64,000 bases of DNA from Rhodoplanes tepidamans (GTDB taxonomy: Bacteria > Pseudomonadota > Alphaproteobacteria > Rhizobiales > Xanthobacteraceae). Numbering within the stretch: the first letter of the stretch is position 1; each line of letters starts with the position of its first letter. The notes beneath the pieces were generated by a model. The model worked only from the letters and a program-made list of their open reading frames with translations, did no database searches and had not been told where the DNA came from. The translations under genes and the position numbers were made by a program. Location of the stretch: contig NZ_JAUSUJ010000011.1 in assembly GCF_030813915.1 (NCBI RefSeq), forward strand, positions 62,001 through 126,000, given 5' to 3'. Below, piece after piece: positions 41,850 to 49,787 of the stretch.

Positions 41850-42962
41850 TCAGCTCGGCAGGTCGGCCGGGTCGAGCGGCACCGGGACCGGCTTCTTCAG
41901 CTTGGCGGAGAGGTCGAGCGCCTTGGTCAGCATCAGGTTCCGATGCGCCTCGGCGGCCGTGGCGGCGACCGTCGGGATGCCGAGCGCCATGCGGTTGAGC
42001 CACGACATGGTCTCCTCGGCCATCGGGCCGCGCAGCTCGCCCATCGCCATGTCGCCGGGCGGATAGCTGCCCATGAAGTCGACCAGCCGGCGTTCGTCCG
42101 GATTGTAGCCTTCCGACTGCGGCTTGGAGACCGCGAGGATGATGTCGCGATGGGTGTCGTCGATGGTCAGCACGCCGGTGGTGCCGGCGATGCCGACCTC
42201 GAGGCTGTACACGGCGGCCGGCCAGGTCACCGGCATGGCCCAGGAGATGTTCAGATGGTAGATGGTGCCGTCCGAGAACATGATCATCCCGGCAGTCGCG
42301 TCGATGCCCTGGTAGAGCGGCCCCAGCACCTTGTCGACCGAGCGGGCGTAGACCTCGGTCGGGGTCTTGCCGTCCAGGCACCACATGCAGATGTCGAGGG
42401 CGTGGGTGCCGGAGATGACGAGCGGGGAGATCGTCGACGGATCGTCGGTGCGCTTGTAGTTGTCGATCGCGACGAGGCGGTTCATGAAGGCGCGCGAGGT
42501 GACCAGCTCGACCTCGCCCAGTGCGCCGGACTGGCATTTCTCCCGGGCGGCGAGCCAGCGGCGGCGGAACCGCTGGGTGTAGCCGACCACCGCGTCGAGC
42601 CTGGCCTTCTCGATCTCGGCCAGCACCGTGGCCGAGGCGCCCAGATCGGTGGCGAGCGGCTTCTCGATCAGCATCGGCAGGCCACGCTCCACCGCCGCCA
42701 TGATCGGGTCGATGTGGAGGTGCTCGTCCGTCGCGATGATGACGCAGTTGACCTCGGGCCGGGCCAGGAGCTCGCGATGGCTGTTGGTGACGAAGTCGGC
42801 GCCGATCTTCTCGGCCACCGAGGCGGCACGGTTGGGATTGAGCTCGGCGATTCCGATCCACTCGACGGAGGGATGGCGGGTCGCGACCTCGCCCCGGAAC
42901 AGGCCGACACGTCCGGCACCGACGATCGCGAGTCCGAGTTTCTTCGGCGTCCGACCCTTCAT
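41850..42962 (-). CDS. Gfo/Idh/MocA family oxidoreductase
   Basis: 370 residues. The NAD(P) site is Leu-Ala-Ile-Val-Gly-Ala-Gly-Arg-Val-Gly near residue 10 and the family motif Glu-Lys-Pro-Leu-Ala lies near residue 98. His in Gly-Thr-His-Ala-Leu-Asp-Ile-Cys (about 185) matches the catalytic region of inositol or glucose-fructose-type dehydrogenases. It acts on cyclic polyols, sugars or related compounds in the cytosol. It heads the second TTT operon, 94 bases ahead of the Bug gene. Confidence 0.88.
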   Translation of the reverse strand: MKGRTPKKLGLAIVGAGRVGLFRGEVATRHPSVEWIGIAELNPNRAASVAEKIGADFVTNSHRELLARPEVNCVIIATDEHLHIDPIMAAVERGLPMLIEKPLATDLGASATVLAEIEKARLDAVVGYTQRFRRRWLAAREKCQSGALGEVELVTSRAFMNRLVAIDNYKRTDDPSTISPLVISGTHALDICMWCLDGKTPTEVYARSVDKVLGPLYQGIDATAGMIMFSDGTIYHLNISWAMPVTWPAAVYSLEVGIAGTTGVLTIDDTHRDIILAVSKPQSEGYNPDERRLVDFMGSYPPGDMAMGELRGPMAEETMSWLNRMALGIPTVAATAAEAHRNLMLTKALDLSAKLKKPVPVPLDPADLPS

Positions 42963-43273
42963 GGCAACCCCCGATTTTTCTTGAGACGTTGATCGAGGTC
43001 ATCACGCGGTCCAGATGCCGTCAACGGCCCGGCTAGACCTGTCATGCAGAGCTTCCATGTTCAGATGCAGCACTCCGGCGCGCCAAACGGCACGGCCGGT
43101 CACGGCAGCCGACACGCCGGAGCCGCGGCACGCCGCCCGCCGCGGCACCCGCCGGAGCCGCATCGGCCGCTGGACGCCCCCGCCGGCGGGACGGTAAGGA
43201 AGGTTCCGAGCCAGGAGGCGCCGTCGGGGCGTGCCCTCCGGTCGCAAACCCCTTGTCTCGCCGGAGGAACGAC
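42963..43273. other. divergent intergenic region without a recognised element
   Basis: 311 bases between the Gfo/Idh gene and the FadJ-like gene, moving apart. It must contain both promoters, but no convincing -35/-10 pair, operator or repeat was seen; the second half is extremely G/C-rich. Confidence 0.4.
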
Positions 43274-45364
43274 GTGACCGATCTGGTCGGATGCCGCCGC
43301 GACCGCGACGTCGCGGTGATCACGATCGACAATCCGCCCGTCAACGCCCTGAAGGCGGAGGTGCGGGCCGGCCTGATGGCCGCCATTGCTGCGGTGCAAG
43401 ATGATCCGGACGTGGCCGCGGTGGTGATCCGCTGCGCCGGGCGCACCTTCGTGGCCGGGGCGGACATCTCCGAGTTCGGCAAGCCGCCGCTCGCGCCGCT
43501 CCTGCCGGACGTGATCAGGGCCGTGGAGGAGAGCCGCAAGCCGGTGGTCGCGGCTCTGCACGGCACCGCGCTCGGCGGCGGGCTGGAGATCGCGCTCGCC
43601 TGTCATCATCGCGTCGCGGTGCCGGGCACCCGCATGGGCCTGCCCGAGATCCGGCTCGGCCTGATCCCGGGCTCCGGCGGCACCCAGCGGCTGCCGCGGC
43701 TGGTCGGGCCGGACCGCGCCTTCGCCATGGTGCTGACCGGTGATCCGATCGACGCCGAGACGGCGCTGGCGGAGGGGCTGGTGGACGCGATCGTGGCGGA
43801 CACCGAGGCGGCGGCGGTCGCCTTCGCCCGCACCGTGGCGGCGCACGGCGCGCCGGTCCGCACCCGCGACCGCACCGAGAAGATCGCCGAGGCCGCGGCG
43901 AAGCCCGAGACGCGCGAGGCGCTGGTGGCCCGTCACGCCCCGAAGGCGGACGGGCGCGAGGCGCCGCCGGCCGCGGTGGCGGCGCTGTGCGCCGCGCTCA
44001 CGCTGCCGTTCGACGAAGGGCTGGCGCGCGAGCGCGCCCTGTTCGTGAGCCTGCGCGACGGCGACCAGTCGGCCGCCTATCGGCACCTGTTCGCCGCCGA
44101 GCGCGAGGCCGCGCGGCTCGACCTGCCGGCCGGCGTCGCGGCGAGAAAGCCCGCCCGGGCCGCCGTGATCGGCGCCGGCACCATGGGGGCCGGCATCGCC
44201 ACCTGCTTCGCCAATGCCGGCATCCCGGTCACCATGGTCGACGTCTCGCCCGAGAGCCTGGCACGCGGCAGCGAGACCATCCGCAAGACCTGGGCCGGCG
44301 CGGTGGCGCGCGGGAAGATGACACAGGCCGAGATGGACCGGCGGCTCGGCCTGCTCGCCACCGGCACGGCGCTCGCCGACGTCGCCGGCAGCGAGGTGGT
44401 GGTCGAGGCGGCGATCGAGGAGATGACGGTGAAGCGCGACATCTTCGCGACGCTCGACACCATCGTTCCGGACGCCGTGCTGGCCACCAACACCTCTTAT
44501 CTGGACATCGACGACATCGCGCAGGCGACCACACGGCCGCGGCAGGTGGTCGGCCTGCATTTCTTCAGCCCGGCGCCGGTGATGAAGCTGGTCGAGGTGG
44601 TGCGCGCCAGGGAGACGTCGCCCGAGGTGCTGGCGACCGCCGTGTCGCTCGCCCGCACGCTCGGCAAGACGCCCGTGGTGGTCGGCGTCTGCCACGGCTT
44701 CGTCGGCAACCGCATGCTGCGGGTGCGGAGCACCGAGGTCGAACGCCTGCTGCTGGCCGGCGCGCTGCCGCAGGACATCGACGGCGCGCTGACCGGATTC
44801 GGCTTCGCCATGGGGCCGTGCGCGGTGGGCGATCTCTCCGGGCTCGACATCGCCTGGCGGATGCGCAAGGCGCAGGGCGCGCGCGCCGAGATCGCCGACC
44901 GGCTGTGCGAGGCGGGGCGCCTCGGCCAGAAGACCGGCCGCGGCTATTTCCGCTACGAGCCGGGCTCGCGCACGCCGCTGCCCGATCCGGAGGTCGAGGC
45001 CCTGATCGTCGCGACCTCGCAGGCGCTCGGCGTCGCGCGGCGCCGCTTCTCGGCCGACGAGATCGTCGAGCGCCTGCTGCTGCCGATGGTCAACGAGGGG
45101 GCCCGAATCCTCTCGGAAGGGATCGCGCAGCGGGCCGCCGACATCGACGTGATCTGGGTGAACGGCTACGGCTTCCCGGCGTATCGCGGCGGTCCGATGT
45201 ACTGGGCCGACCGGCTCGGCCTCGCGCATGTCCGCGACCGCCTGACGGCGATCGCGGCCGAGACCGGAGAGCCGTCGCACGCCCCGGCGCCCCTGCTGGT
45301 CGACCTAGCGCGCGCCGGGGCGGGATTCGCGGACGCGCCGCGCCCCGGAGTGACGGCGAACTGA
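43274..45364 (+). CDS. fadJ: bifunctional enoyl-CoA hydratase / 3-hydroxyacyl-CoA dehydrogenase (FadJ/FadB-like)
   Basis: 696 residues from a GTG 6 bases after GGAGG. The N-terminal crotonase domain (1-180) has the oxyanion loop Ala-Gly-Ala-Asp-Ile and both catalytic Glu positions in GGGLEIALACHHRVAV and Gly-Leu-Pro-Glu-Ile-Arg-Leu-Gly. The NAD domain starts at about 295 with VIGAGTMGAGIATCFANAG, followed by His-Phe-Phe-Ser-Pro-Ala-Pro-Val-Met-Lys-Leu-Val-Glu and two C-terminal 3HCDH domains ending with Asn-Gly-Tyr-Gly-Phe-Pro. It catalyses two consecutive beta-oxidation steps. No thiolase is adjacent. Confidence 0.93.
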   Translation: MTDLVGCRRDRDVAVITIDNPPVNALKAEVRAGLMAAIAAVQDDPDVAAVVIRCAGRTFVAGADISEFGKPPLAPLLPDVIRAVEESRKPVVAALHGTALGGGLEIALACHHRVAVPGTRMGLPEIRLGLIPGSGGTQRLPRLVGPDRAFAMVLTGDPIDAETALAEGLVDAIVADTEAAAVAFARTVAAHGAPVRTRDRTEKIAEAAAKPETREALVARHAPKADGREAPPAAVAALCAALTLPFDEGLARERALFVSLRDGDQSAAYRHLFAAEREAARLDLPAGVAARKPARAAVIGAGTMGAGIATCFANAGIPVTMVDVSPESLARGSETIRKTWAGAVARGKMTQAEMDRRLGLLATGTALADVAGSEVVVEAAIEEMTVKRDIFATLDTIVPDAVLATNTSYLDIDDIAQATTRPRQVVGLHFFSPAPVMKLVEVVRARETSPEVLATAVSLARTLGKTPVVVGVCHGFVGNRMLRVRSTEVERLLLAGALPQDIDGALTGFGFAMGPCAVGDLSGLDIAWRMRKAQGARAEIADRLCEAGRLGQKTGRGYFRYEPGSRTPLPDPEVEALIVATSQALGVARRRFSADEIVERLLLPMVNEGARILSEGIAQRAADIDVIWVNGYGFPAYRGGPMYWADRLGLAHVRDRLTAIAAETGEPSHAPAPLLVDLARAGAGFADAPRPGVTAN

Positions 45365-45387
45365 TCAACCGGAAACACTGTGACGGA

Positions 45388-46146
45388 TTACCCCGCCGCG
45401 GTCGCGCGGAGCACCAGCGTGGCGCCGGAGGCGATCAGGATCACGTAGATGATCCGCAGGAACTGATCACGTGTCAGGCGCAGCGTGACGTGATGGCCGG
45501 CCCAGGTGCCGAGCAGCATGCCGGGCACCAGCAGCACGGCGAGGACCAGGAGCCTGCCGTCGGTGTAGAGGCCGGCCAGGGCGAAGATGCTCGCGCGGGT
45601 CAGCGTCGACAGCCCGATCAGCGCACTCTGGGTGGCTCGGATGGCGTCCTTGTCGGCGAGCCGGCGGCCCAGATAGATGGCGTAGATGAAGCCGCCGCTG
45701 CCGAACATCGCGCTGACGATGCCGCCGATGCCGCCGAACGGCAGCACCCAGCCGCGCGACAGCCGGCCCTGCGGCGGGCGCGCGAGGAGCGCGTACACGG
45801 CGTAGGCGACGACGAAGAGGCCGAGCGCCAGCATCATCGGACGTGGCGGCACGATCATCAGCAGCCAGGCGCCGACCAGACTGCCCGCCACCATCAGCGG
45901 CACCAGCGAGAACAATTCGTCGCGTGCCACCTTGTCACCGATGCGCAGCCCGTTGACGATCGCGGCGGCGCAGTCGAGCAGCGCGAGCGTCGGCACGATC
46001 GCGGCGACCGGCATGGCGTGCGCCAGCACCGGCGCCGCGATCAGGGCGGTGCCGAATCCGGCGATCCCGAAGATCACGTAGGCGAGCGCCACGGTCGGCA
46101 GCGCGACGGCGATCTGATCCAGCGAGGGAAGCGCGTCGAAACCCAT
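45388..46146 (-). CDS. TSUP family (TauE/SafE) anion exporter
   Basis: 252 residues, about eight membrane helices in two halves. The repeated motifs are Gly-Ile-Ala-Gly-Phe-Gly-Thr-Ala-Leu-Ile-Ala-Ala-Pro-Val (about 28-41) and Gly-Gly-Ile-Gly-Gly-Ile-Val-Ser-Ala-Met-Phe-Gly-Ser-Gly-Gly. Family members export sulfite, organosulfonates or other small anions. It is convergent with the FadJ-like gene (23 bases) and divergent from ptsN. No sulfur enzyme is next to it, so the substrate is not inferred. Confidence 0.87.
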   Translation of the reverse strand: MGFDALPSLDQIAVALPTVALAYVIFGIAGFGTALIAAPVLAHAMPVAAIVPTLALLDCAAAIVNGLRIGDKVARDELFSLVPLMVAGSLVGAWLLMIVPPRPMMLALGLFVVAYAVYALLARPPQGRLSRGWVLPFGGIGGIVSAMFGSGGFIYAIYLGRRLADKDAIRATQSALIGLSTLTRASIFALAGLYTDGRLLVLAVLLVPGMLLGTWAGHHVTLRLTRDQFLRIIYVILIASGATLVLRATAAG

Positions 46147-46302
46147 CGCCGGTGGTCCACGGTGGCAGGAGGGGCGGCAGGAGGAGGCGTCTCCTTTGGC
46201 ACGCACGCCGGACCGGCGCAATCGCGGGCGGCCGCCCCGGCCGTGGCGCGGATTCGTCGCCGGCTCCGCAAGCGCCTGGGTTCCTTGGGGATATTCCAGT
46301 TC

Positions 46303-46328
46303 TCGACAGCCACTTGTGGCACTGTCGA
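46303..46328. promoter_or_regulatory. 26-base imperfect dyad upstream of ptsN
   Basis: TCGACAG and CTGTCGA flank CCAC-TT-GTGG with a two-base bulge, giving 11 potential pairs around a two-base centre. It sits 40 bases before the -35 of the ptsN promoter and 157 bases before the divergent exporter start, a position fit for an operator. No known binding consensus is recognised. Confidence 0.35.
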
Positions 46329-46367
46329 CCCGCCGTCCACCGCGACTCCGGCCTGCCCGCCGCGCTA

Positions 46368-46396
46368 TTGACGCGGCCCGGACCGGTCCCTATCGT
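46368..46396 (+). promoter_or_regulatory. sigma70-type promoter of ptsN
   Basis: TTGACG, a 17-base spacer and TATCGT, ending 58 bases before the ptsN ATG. Good -35, fair -10, ideal spacing. Confidence 0.5.
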
Positions 46397-46454
46397 CCGC
46401 GCGCCGTCGCCCAGGGTGAGCGCCGAGCGTCGTTTCCCCGAGTCGGACCGTTCC

Positions 46455-46913
46455 ATGCCGCTGAACGATCTCGTCGCGCCGCAAGCGGTCATTCCGGCGC
46501 TCAAGGTCAACAACAAGAAGCAGGCCCTGCAGGAGCTCGCCGAACGCGCCGCCGAACTCACCGGTCGGACGGAGCGCGAGATCCTCGAGGTGCTCATGCA
46601 GCGCGAGCGGCTGGGCTCGACCGCGATCGGCAACGGCATCGCGATTCCGCACGGCAAGCTGCCGCGGCTCGACAAGCTGTTCGGTCTGTTCGCGCGACTC
46701 GACCGGCCGATCGACTTCGAGGCGCTCGACGGCCAGCCGGTCGATCTCGTCTTCCTGCTGCTCGCGCCGGAAAGCGCCGGCGCCGATCACCTGAAGGCGC
46801 TGGCGCGCGTCGCCCGCATGCTGCGCGAGCCGGAGATCACCCGCATGCTGCGCGATTCGCAGGATCGCGAGGCGCTCTACGCGGTGCTGGCGATGCCGCC
46901 GCCGGTGTGCTGA
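46455..46913 (+). CDS. ptsN: nitrogen-PTS EIIA component, PtsN
   Basis: 152 residues. The phosphorylated histidine is His66 in Gly-Asn-Gly-Ile-Ala-Ile-Pro-His-Gly-Lys, with Gln-Arg-Glu-Arg-Leu-Gly-Ser-Thr-Ala upstream and Val-Phe-Leu-Leu-Leu-Ala-Pro later. It receives phosphate through NPr and controls potassium transport, carbon/nitrogen balance and polyhydroxyalkanoate-type storage in alphaproteobacteria. No hpf/raiA or rpoN gene directly precedes it here, unlike in many relatives. Confidence 0.93.
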   Translation: MPLNDLVAPQAVIPALKVNNKKQALQELAERAAELTGRTEREILEVLMQRERLGSTAIGNGIAIPHGKLPRLDKLFGLFARLDRPIDFEALDGQPVDLVFLLLAPESAGADHLKALARVARMLREPEITRMLRDSQDREALYAVLAMPPPVC

Positions 46914-46967
46914 CGCGGCCGGCTCCCCCGCGCGAATCCCGTCGCGAATCCCGTCCTCGAAACGACG

Positions 46968-46991
46968 ATGCCCGGCACGGTGGCCGGGCAT
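46968..46991. terminator. hairpin between convergent ptsN and DUF1150 genes
   Basis: ATGCCCGG and its exact complement CCGGGCAT enclose an 8-base loop, 54 bases after ptsN and 57 bases from the DUF1150 stop. The placement fits a two-way stop, though there is no T-tract. Confidence 0.5.
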
Positions 46992-47048
46992 GTCGATATC
47001 GGTCGGACGACGGGTCGGGCGCGCCGATGCGGCGCGCCGCCGGTCGGG

Positions 47049-47312
47049 TCAGTGGACGCTCACCGCCTCGAGCTCGTGGCTCCAGGCGTTGGCGACCGCC
47101 GCCTCGCGGCTGTCGGTGATCATGATCGGCGTGCCGTCCGCGGCGTGCAGGGCGAACAGGCGAAGGCCGGGCGCCACCTGGGGCGCCTGCGGGAACAGGG
47201 TGGGCAGATCCTCGGAGCGGATCGGCTTCACATAGGCGATGCGGCCGTCACCGAGATGCGCCAGCGCCTCCGGCGTGATGGCGGTCTGGCGGGGGGTGGT
47301 TTCGTTGTTCAT
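47049..47312 (-). CDS. DUF1150 family protein
   Basis: 87 residues containing Ala-Leu-Ala-His-Leu-Gly-Asp-Gly-Arg-Ile-Ala-Tyr-Val-Lys-Pro-Ile and FALHAADGTPIMITDSREAA, the core of the alphaproteobacterial DUF1150 family. The protein is small, soluble and of unknown function. AAGGAGT precedes the start. It follows the small heat-shock gene by 50 bases on the same strand, a conserved pairing, so it may be heat-induced with it. Confidence 0.87.
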   Translation of the reverse strand: MNNETTPRQTAITPEALAHLGDGRIAYVKPIRSEDLPTLFPQAPQVAPGLRLFALHAADGTPIMITDSREAAVANAWSHELEAVSVH

Positions 47313-47362
47313 GGCCCTCGACTCCTTACTTTTCTGGCTTTGCCGAGTCCTGTGCGTGACCG

Positions 47363-47788
47363 TCAGTCGGTGTCCCTGATGGCGATCGATCGCACCACGC
47401 GCGCCGGTTCTGGACGCGCCAGGTCGATCGACAGCAGGCCGTTCCTGAGGTCGGCCCCCAATACCTCCATCCCGTCAGCCAGCAGGAAGGTCCGCTGGAA
47501 CTGTCGTGCGGCGATGCCGCGATGCAGATACTGGCGTGTCTTGTCCTCCTGCTGCCGGCCCCGGATCAGGAGCTGGCTTTCCTCGACCGTGACGTCGAGC
47601 TGCTCCCGGGTGAAGCCGGCCACCGCCAGGGTGATGCGCAGCCGCTCGGGCTGCCCGTCGCCGCCGGCGACCCGCTCGATGTTGTACGGCGGATACCCGT
47701 CGGCGCCCTTTGTCACCCGGTCGAGTGCCCGCTCGATCTCGTCGAAGCCGAGCAGAAAAGGGCTGGAGAGCGAAGACACACGCGACAT
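47363..47788 (-). CDS. Hsp20 family small heat-shock protein
   Basis: 141 residues with an alpha-crystallin domain (about 35-130): Tyr-Pro-Pro-Tyr-Asn-Ile-Glu-Arg, Ile-Thr-Leu-Ala-Val-Ala-Gly-Phe, Leu-Leu-Ile-Arg-Gly-Arg-Gln and the closing Asn-Gly-Leu-Leu-Ser-Ile-Asp-Leu. It is an ATP-independent holdase for unfolding proteins. A heat-shock-like promoter and a hairpin over the ribosome site precede it, so both transcription and translation may respond to temperature. The start at 47788 gives the usual family length; the longer frame to 47884 would remove the leader. Confidence 0.92.
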   Translation of the reverse strand: MSRVSSLSSPFLLGFDEIERALDRVTKGADGYPPYNIERVAGGDGQPERLRITLAVAGFTREQLDVTVEESQLLIRGRQQEDKTRQYLHRGIAARQFQRTFLLADGMEVLGADLRNGLLSIDLARPEPARVVRSIAIRDTD

Positions 47789-47793
47789 GGTCT

Positions 47794-47816
47794 CAAAGTC
47801 CTGTGCAGCGACTTTG
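47794..47816 (-). promoter_or_regulatory. leader hairpin over the hsp20 ribosome site (candidate RNA thermometer)
   Basis: In the mRNA CAAAGUC and GACUUUG pair perfectly around a 9-base loop, ending 5 bases before the AUG. The AGGA sequence that could bind the ribosome is partly inside the 3' arm. A 7-bp A/U-containing stem just before a heat-shock start is what ROSE- or fourU-like thermometers do; the specific ROSE bases are not evident. Confidence 0.35.
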
Positions 47817-47885
47817 GGTTCGAGGCCCTTGCGGCGCCCCATCCGGCCCCGGCAGCCCACGGGCCTGCCTGTTCCGGACACCACA

Positions 47886-47915
47886 GAATATGGTCAGAAC
47901 TTTTAAGGGTTCAAG
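47886..47915 (-). promoter_or_regulatory. RpoH-like promoter of hsp20
   Basis: CTTGAA (47915 to 47910) and CCATATTC (47893 to 47886) with a 16-base gap resemble the alphaproteobacterial heat-shock sigma pattern CTTG...CYTATNT. A transcript would begin about 90-95 bases before the start codon, leaving room for the leader hairpin. Confidence 0.45.
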
Positions 47916-48074
47916 AACGGCGACGCTGCAACTGCGAAGGTTCGGCCCGGCGCGAGGGGAGGGGACGCCCGGCAAACCCGCCTCCGGCGCATTCCAGCCG
48001 CTCCCGGCGGCCCCCTGCCACGGCGGCGTCCGAAGGAGTAGAGCGGTTCCGGCGGATTCAACGGGAGGGCGACC

Positions 48075-48998
48075 ATGCGGATCGCGGTGATGGGATCGGG
48101 CGGGCTCGGCGGCTTCTTCGGCGGGCGGCTCGCCAAGGGCGGGGCGGACGTCGTCTTCATGGCGCGCGGCGCCCATCTCGCCGCCCTGAAGGCGACTGGG
48201 CTGACCATCGAGAGCCCCGAGGACCCGTTCACGCTGCCCGCCGTCCAGGCGACCGACGACCCGGCCACGATCGGGCCCGTCGACCTCGTCCTGTTCACCG
48301 TGAAGCTGTGGGACACCGAGGCGGCGGCCCGCGCCATCGCCCCGATCGTCGGCCCGCGGACCGCCGTGGTGTCGCTGCAGAATGGCGTCCAGAAGGACGA
48401 CATGCTGCGTCCGATCCTCGGCGACAACGCCTTGATGGGAGCGATCGCCCAGATCTCGACGACCATCGCCCGCCCGGGCGTCATCGCCCAGACCGGCACC
48501 ATGCAGCGGCTCGTCTTCGGCGAGTTCGACGGCGCCCGCTCCGAGCGCGCCGAGCGGTTCCTGGCGGCCTGTCTCGCCGGCGGCATCAAGGCCGAGATCT
48601 CGACCGACATCACCCGCGAGATCTGGCAGAAGTTCGTGTTCCTGGTCGGCCTGTCGGCGCTCACCTGCGCGACCCGCTGCACCATCGGGCCGGTGCGCGA
48701 GAACCCCCACACGCGGGCCATGCTGCTCGGCGTGATGGAGGAGGTGGTGGCGGTCGGCCGCGCCCATCGGGTCGCGGTGCCGGAGGACTTCGCGGCCGAG
48801 CGGCTCGCCTTCATCGACACCCTGCCGGCCGGGATGGTCGCGTCGATGTTCCACGATCTCGCCGCTGGACGGCGGCTGGAGCTGCCCTGGCTGTCGGGCG
48901 GGGTGGTCGACCTCGGCGCCGCCGTCGGGGTGCCGACCCCGCTCAACCGGGCGATCCGCGACGTCCTGGTTCTCCACGCCGACGGCCGTCCGGCCTGA
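48075..48998 (+). CDS. ketopantoate reductase family protein (ApbA/PanE)
   Basis: 307 residues. The NADP site is Met-Arg-Ile-Ala-Val-Met-Gly-Ser-Gly-Gly-Leu-Gly-Gly and the catalytic lysine region reads Phe-Thr-Val-Lys-Leu-Trp-Asp (Lys near 78). Ser-Leu-Gln-Asn-Gly-Val follows, and the C-terminal helical domain has Lys-Phe-Val-Phe-Leu. Members reduce 2-dehydropantoate for coenzyme A synthesis, but many paralogues with this Trp-Asp variant occur in catabolic loci, so panE function is uncertain. It is followed by a 150-base gap before the transpeptidase. Confidence 0.86.
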   Translation: MRIAVMGSGGLGGFFGGRLAKGGADVVFMARGAHLAALKATGLTIESPEDPFTLPAVQATDDPATIGPVDLVLFTVKLWDTEAAARAIAPIVGPRTAVVSLQNGVQKDDMLRPILGDNALMGAIAQISTTIARPGVIAQTGTMQRLVFGEFDGARSERAERFLAACLAGGIKAEISTDITREIWQKFVFLVGLSALTCATRCTIGPVRENPHTRAMLLGVMEEVVAVGRAHRVAVPEDFAAERLAFIDTLPAGMVASMFHDLAAGRRLELPWLSGGVVDLGAAVGVPTPLNRAIRDVLVLHADGRPA

Positions 48999-49178
48999 TC
49001 TGGCCGGTTCGGGCTAGGGCGAGCGGGCGGGTTTTCGTCCGCTCCCGTCCGGTCGCGGAGAGCGTCCGCCGCGGCGCGCCACCTGGGCGTGCGGTAGCGC
49101 ACTGCCGTCCGATTTCTGCTTCAATCCTGTGGTCCCGGTCGTGCGACAATGTCGTGCTTTTCCGGGGAGGTGGACATC

Positions 49179-49784
49179 TTGCGCGCCCGCACAGCGACTC
49201 TCGCCGCGCTGCTCGCCCTCGTGGCGGCCGCGGTTCCGGCCTCGGCCCAGACCGGCCGTTTCGGCTCGGTGGAGACCCTGAAGATCGACGACCAGCCCGG
49301 CTACGTGCCCGACGACGAGCGGCTGCCGCCCTCGCTGCAGCGTCAGCTGGTGTTCTTCCGCACCACCGAGCCGCCCGGCACCATCATCGTCCACACCTCG
49401 GAGCGCTTCCTCTACGTCGTCCAGGGCAACAACCGGGCGCTGCGCTACGGCATCGGAGTGGGCCGCGACGGGTTCCAGTGGCAGGGCCTCAAGACGATCG
49501 TGCGCAAGGCCGAATGGCCGGACTGGACGCCGCCGCCCGAGATGATCGAGCGCCAGCCCTACCTGCCGCGCTTCATGGCCGGCGGCCCCGGCAATCCGAT
49601 GGGCGCCCGCGCCCTCTATATCGGCGGCACCGTCTACCGCATCCACGGCACGAACCAGCCGCAGACCATCGGGCATGCCGTCTCGTCCGGCTGCTTCCGC
49701 CTCGTCAATTCCGACATCGAGGACCTCTACGAGCGCATCCCGGTCGGCACCCGGGTCGTCGTACGCCAGGCCCCGGAGCTCTGA
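49179..49784 (+). CDS. L,D-transpeptidase (YkuD domain)
   Basis: 201 residues from a TTG that follows GGGGAGG by 8 bases; an ATG at 49149 would put 10 unlikely residues before the signal peptide. The signal sequence ends Val-Pro-Ala-Ser-Ala-Gln. The YkuD catalytic motif is His-Gly-Thr-Asn...Ser-Ser-Gly-Cys-Phe-Arg-Leu near the C terminus, with nucleophile Cys. It is periplasmic and makes meso-diaminopimelate 3-3 cross-links in peptidoglycan or attaches lipoproteins. The next gene follows after 3 bases. Confidence 0.9.
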   Translation: MRARTATLAALLALVAAAVPASAQTGRFGSVETLKIDDQPGYVPDDERLPPSLQRQLVFFRTTEPPGTIIVHTSERFLYVVQGNNRALRYGIGVGRDGFQWQGLKTIVRKAEWPDWTPPPEMIERQPYLPRFMAGGPGNPMGARALYIGGTVYRIHGTNQPQTIGHAVSSGCFRLVNSDIEDLYERIPVGTRVVVRQAPEL

Positions 49785-49787
49785 GCC

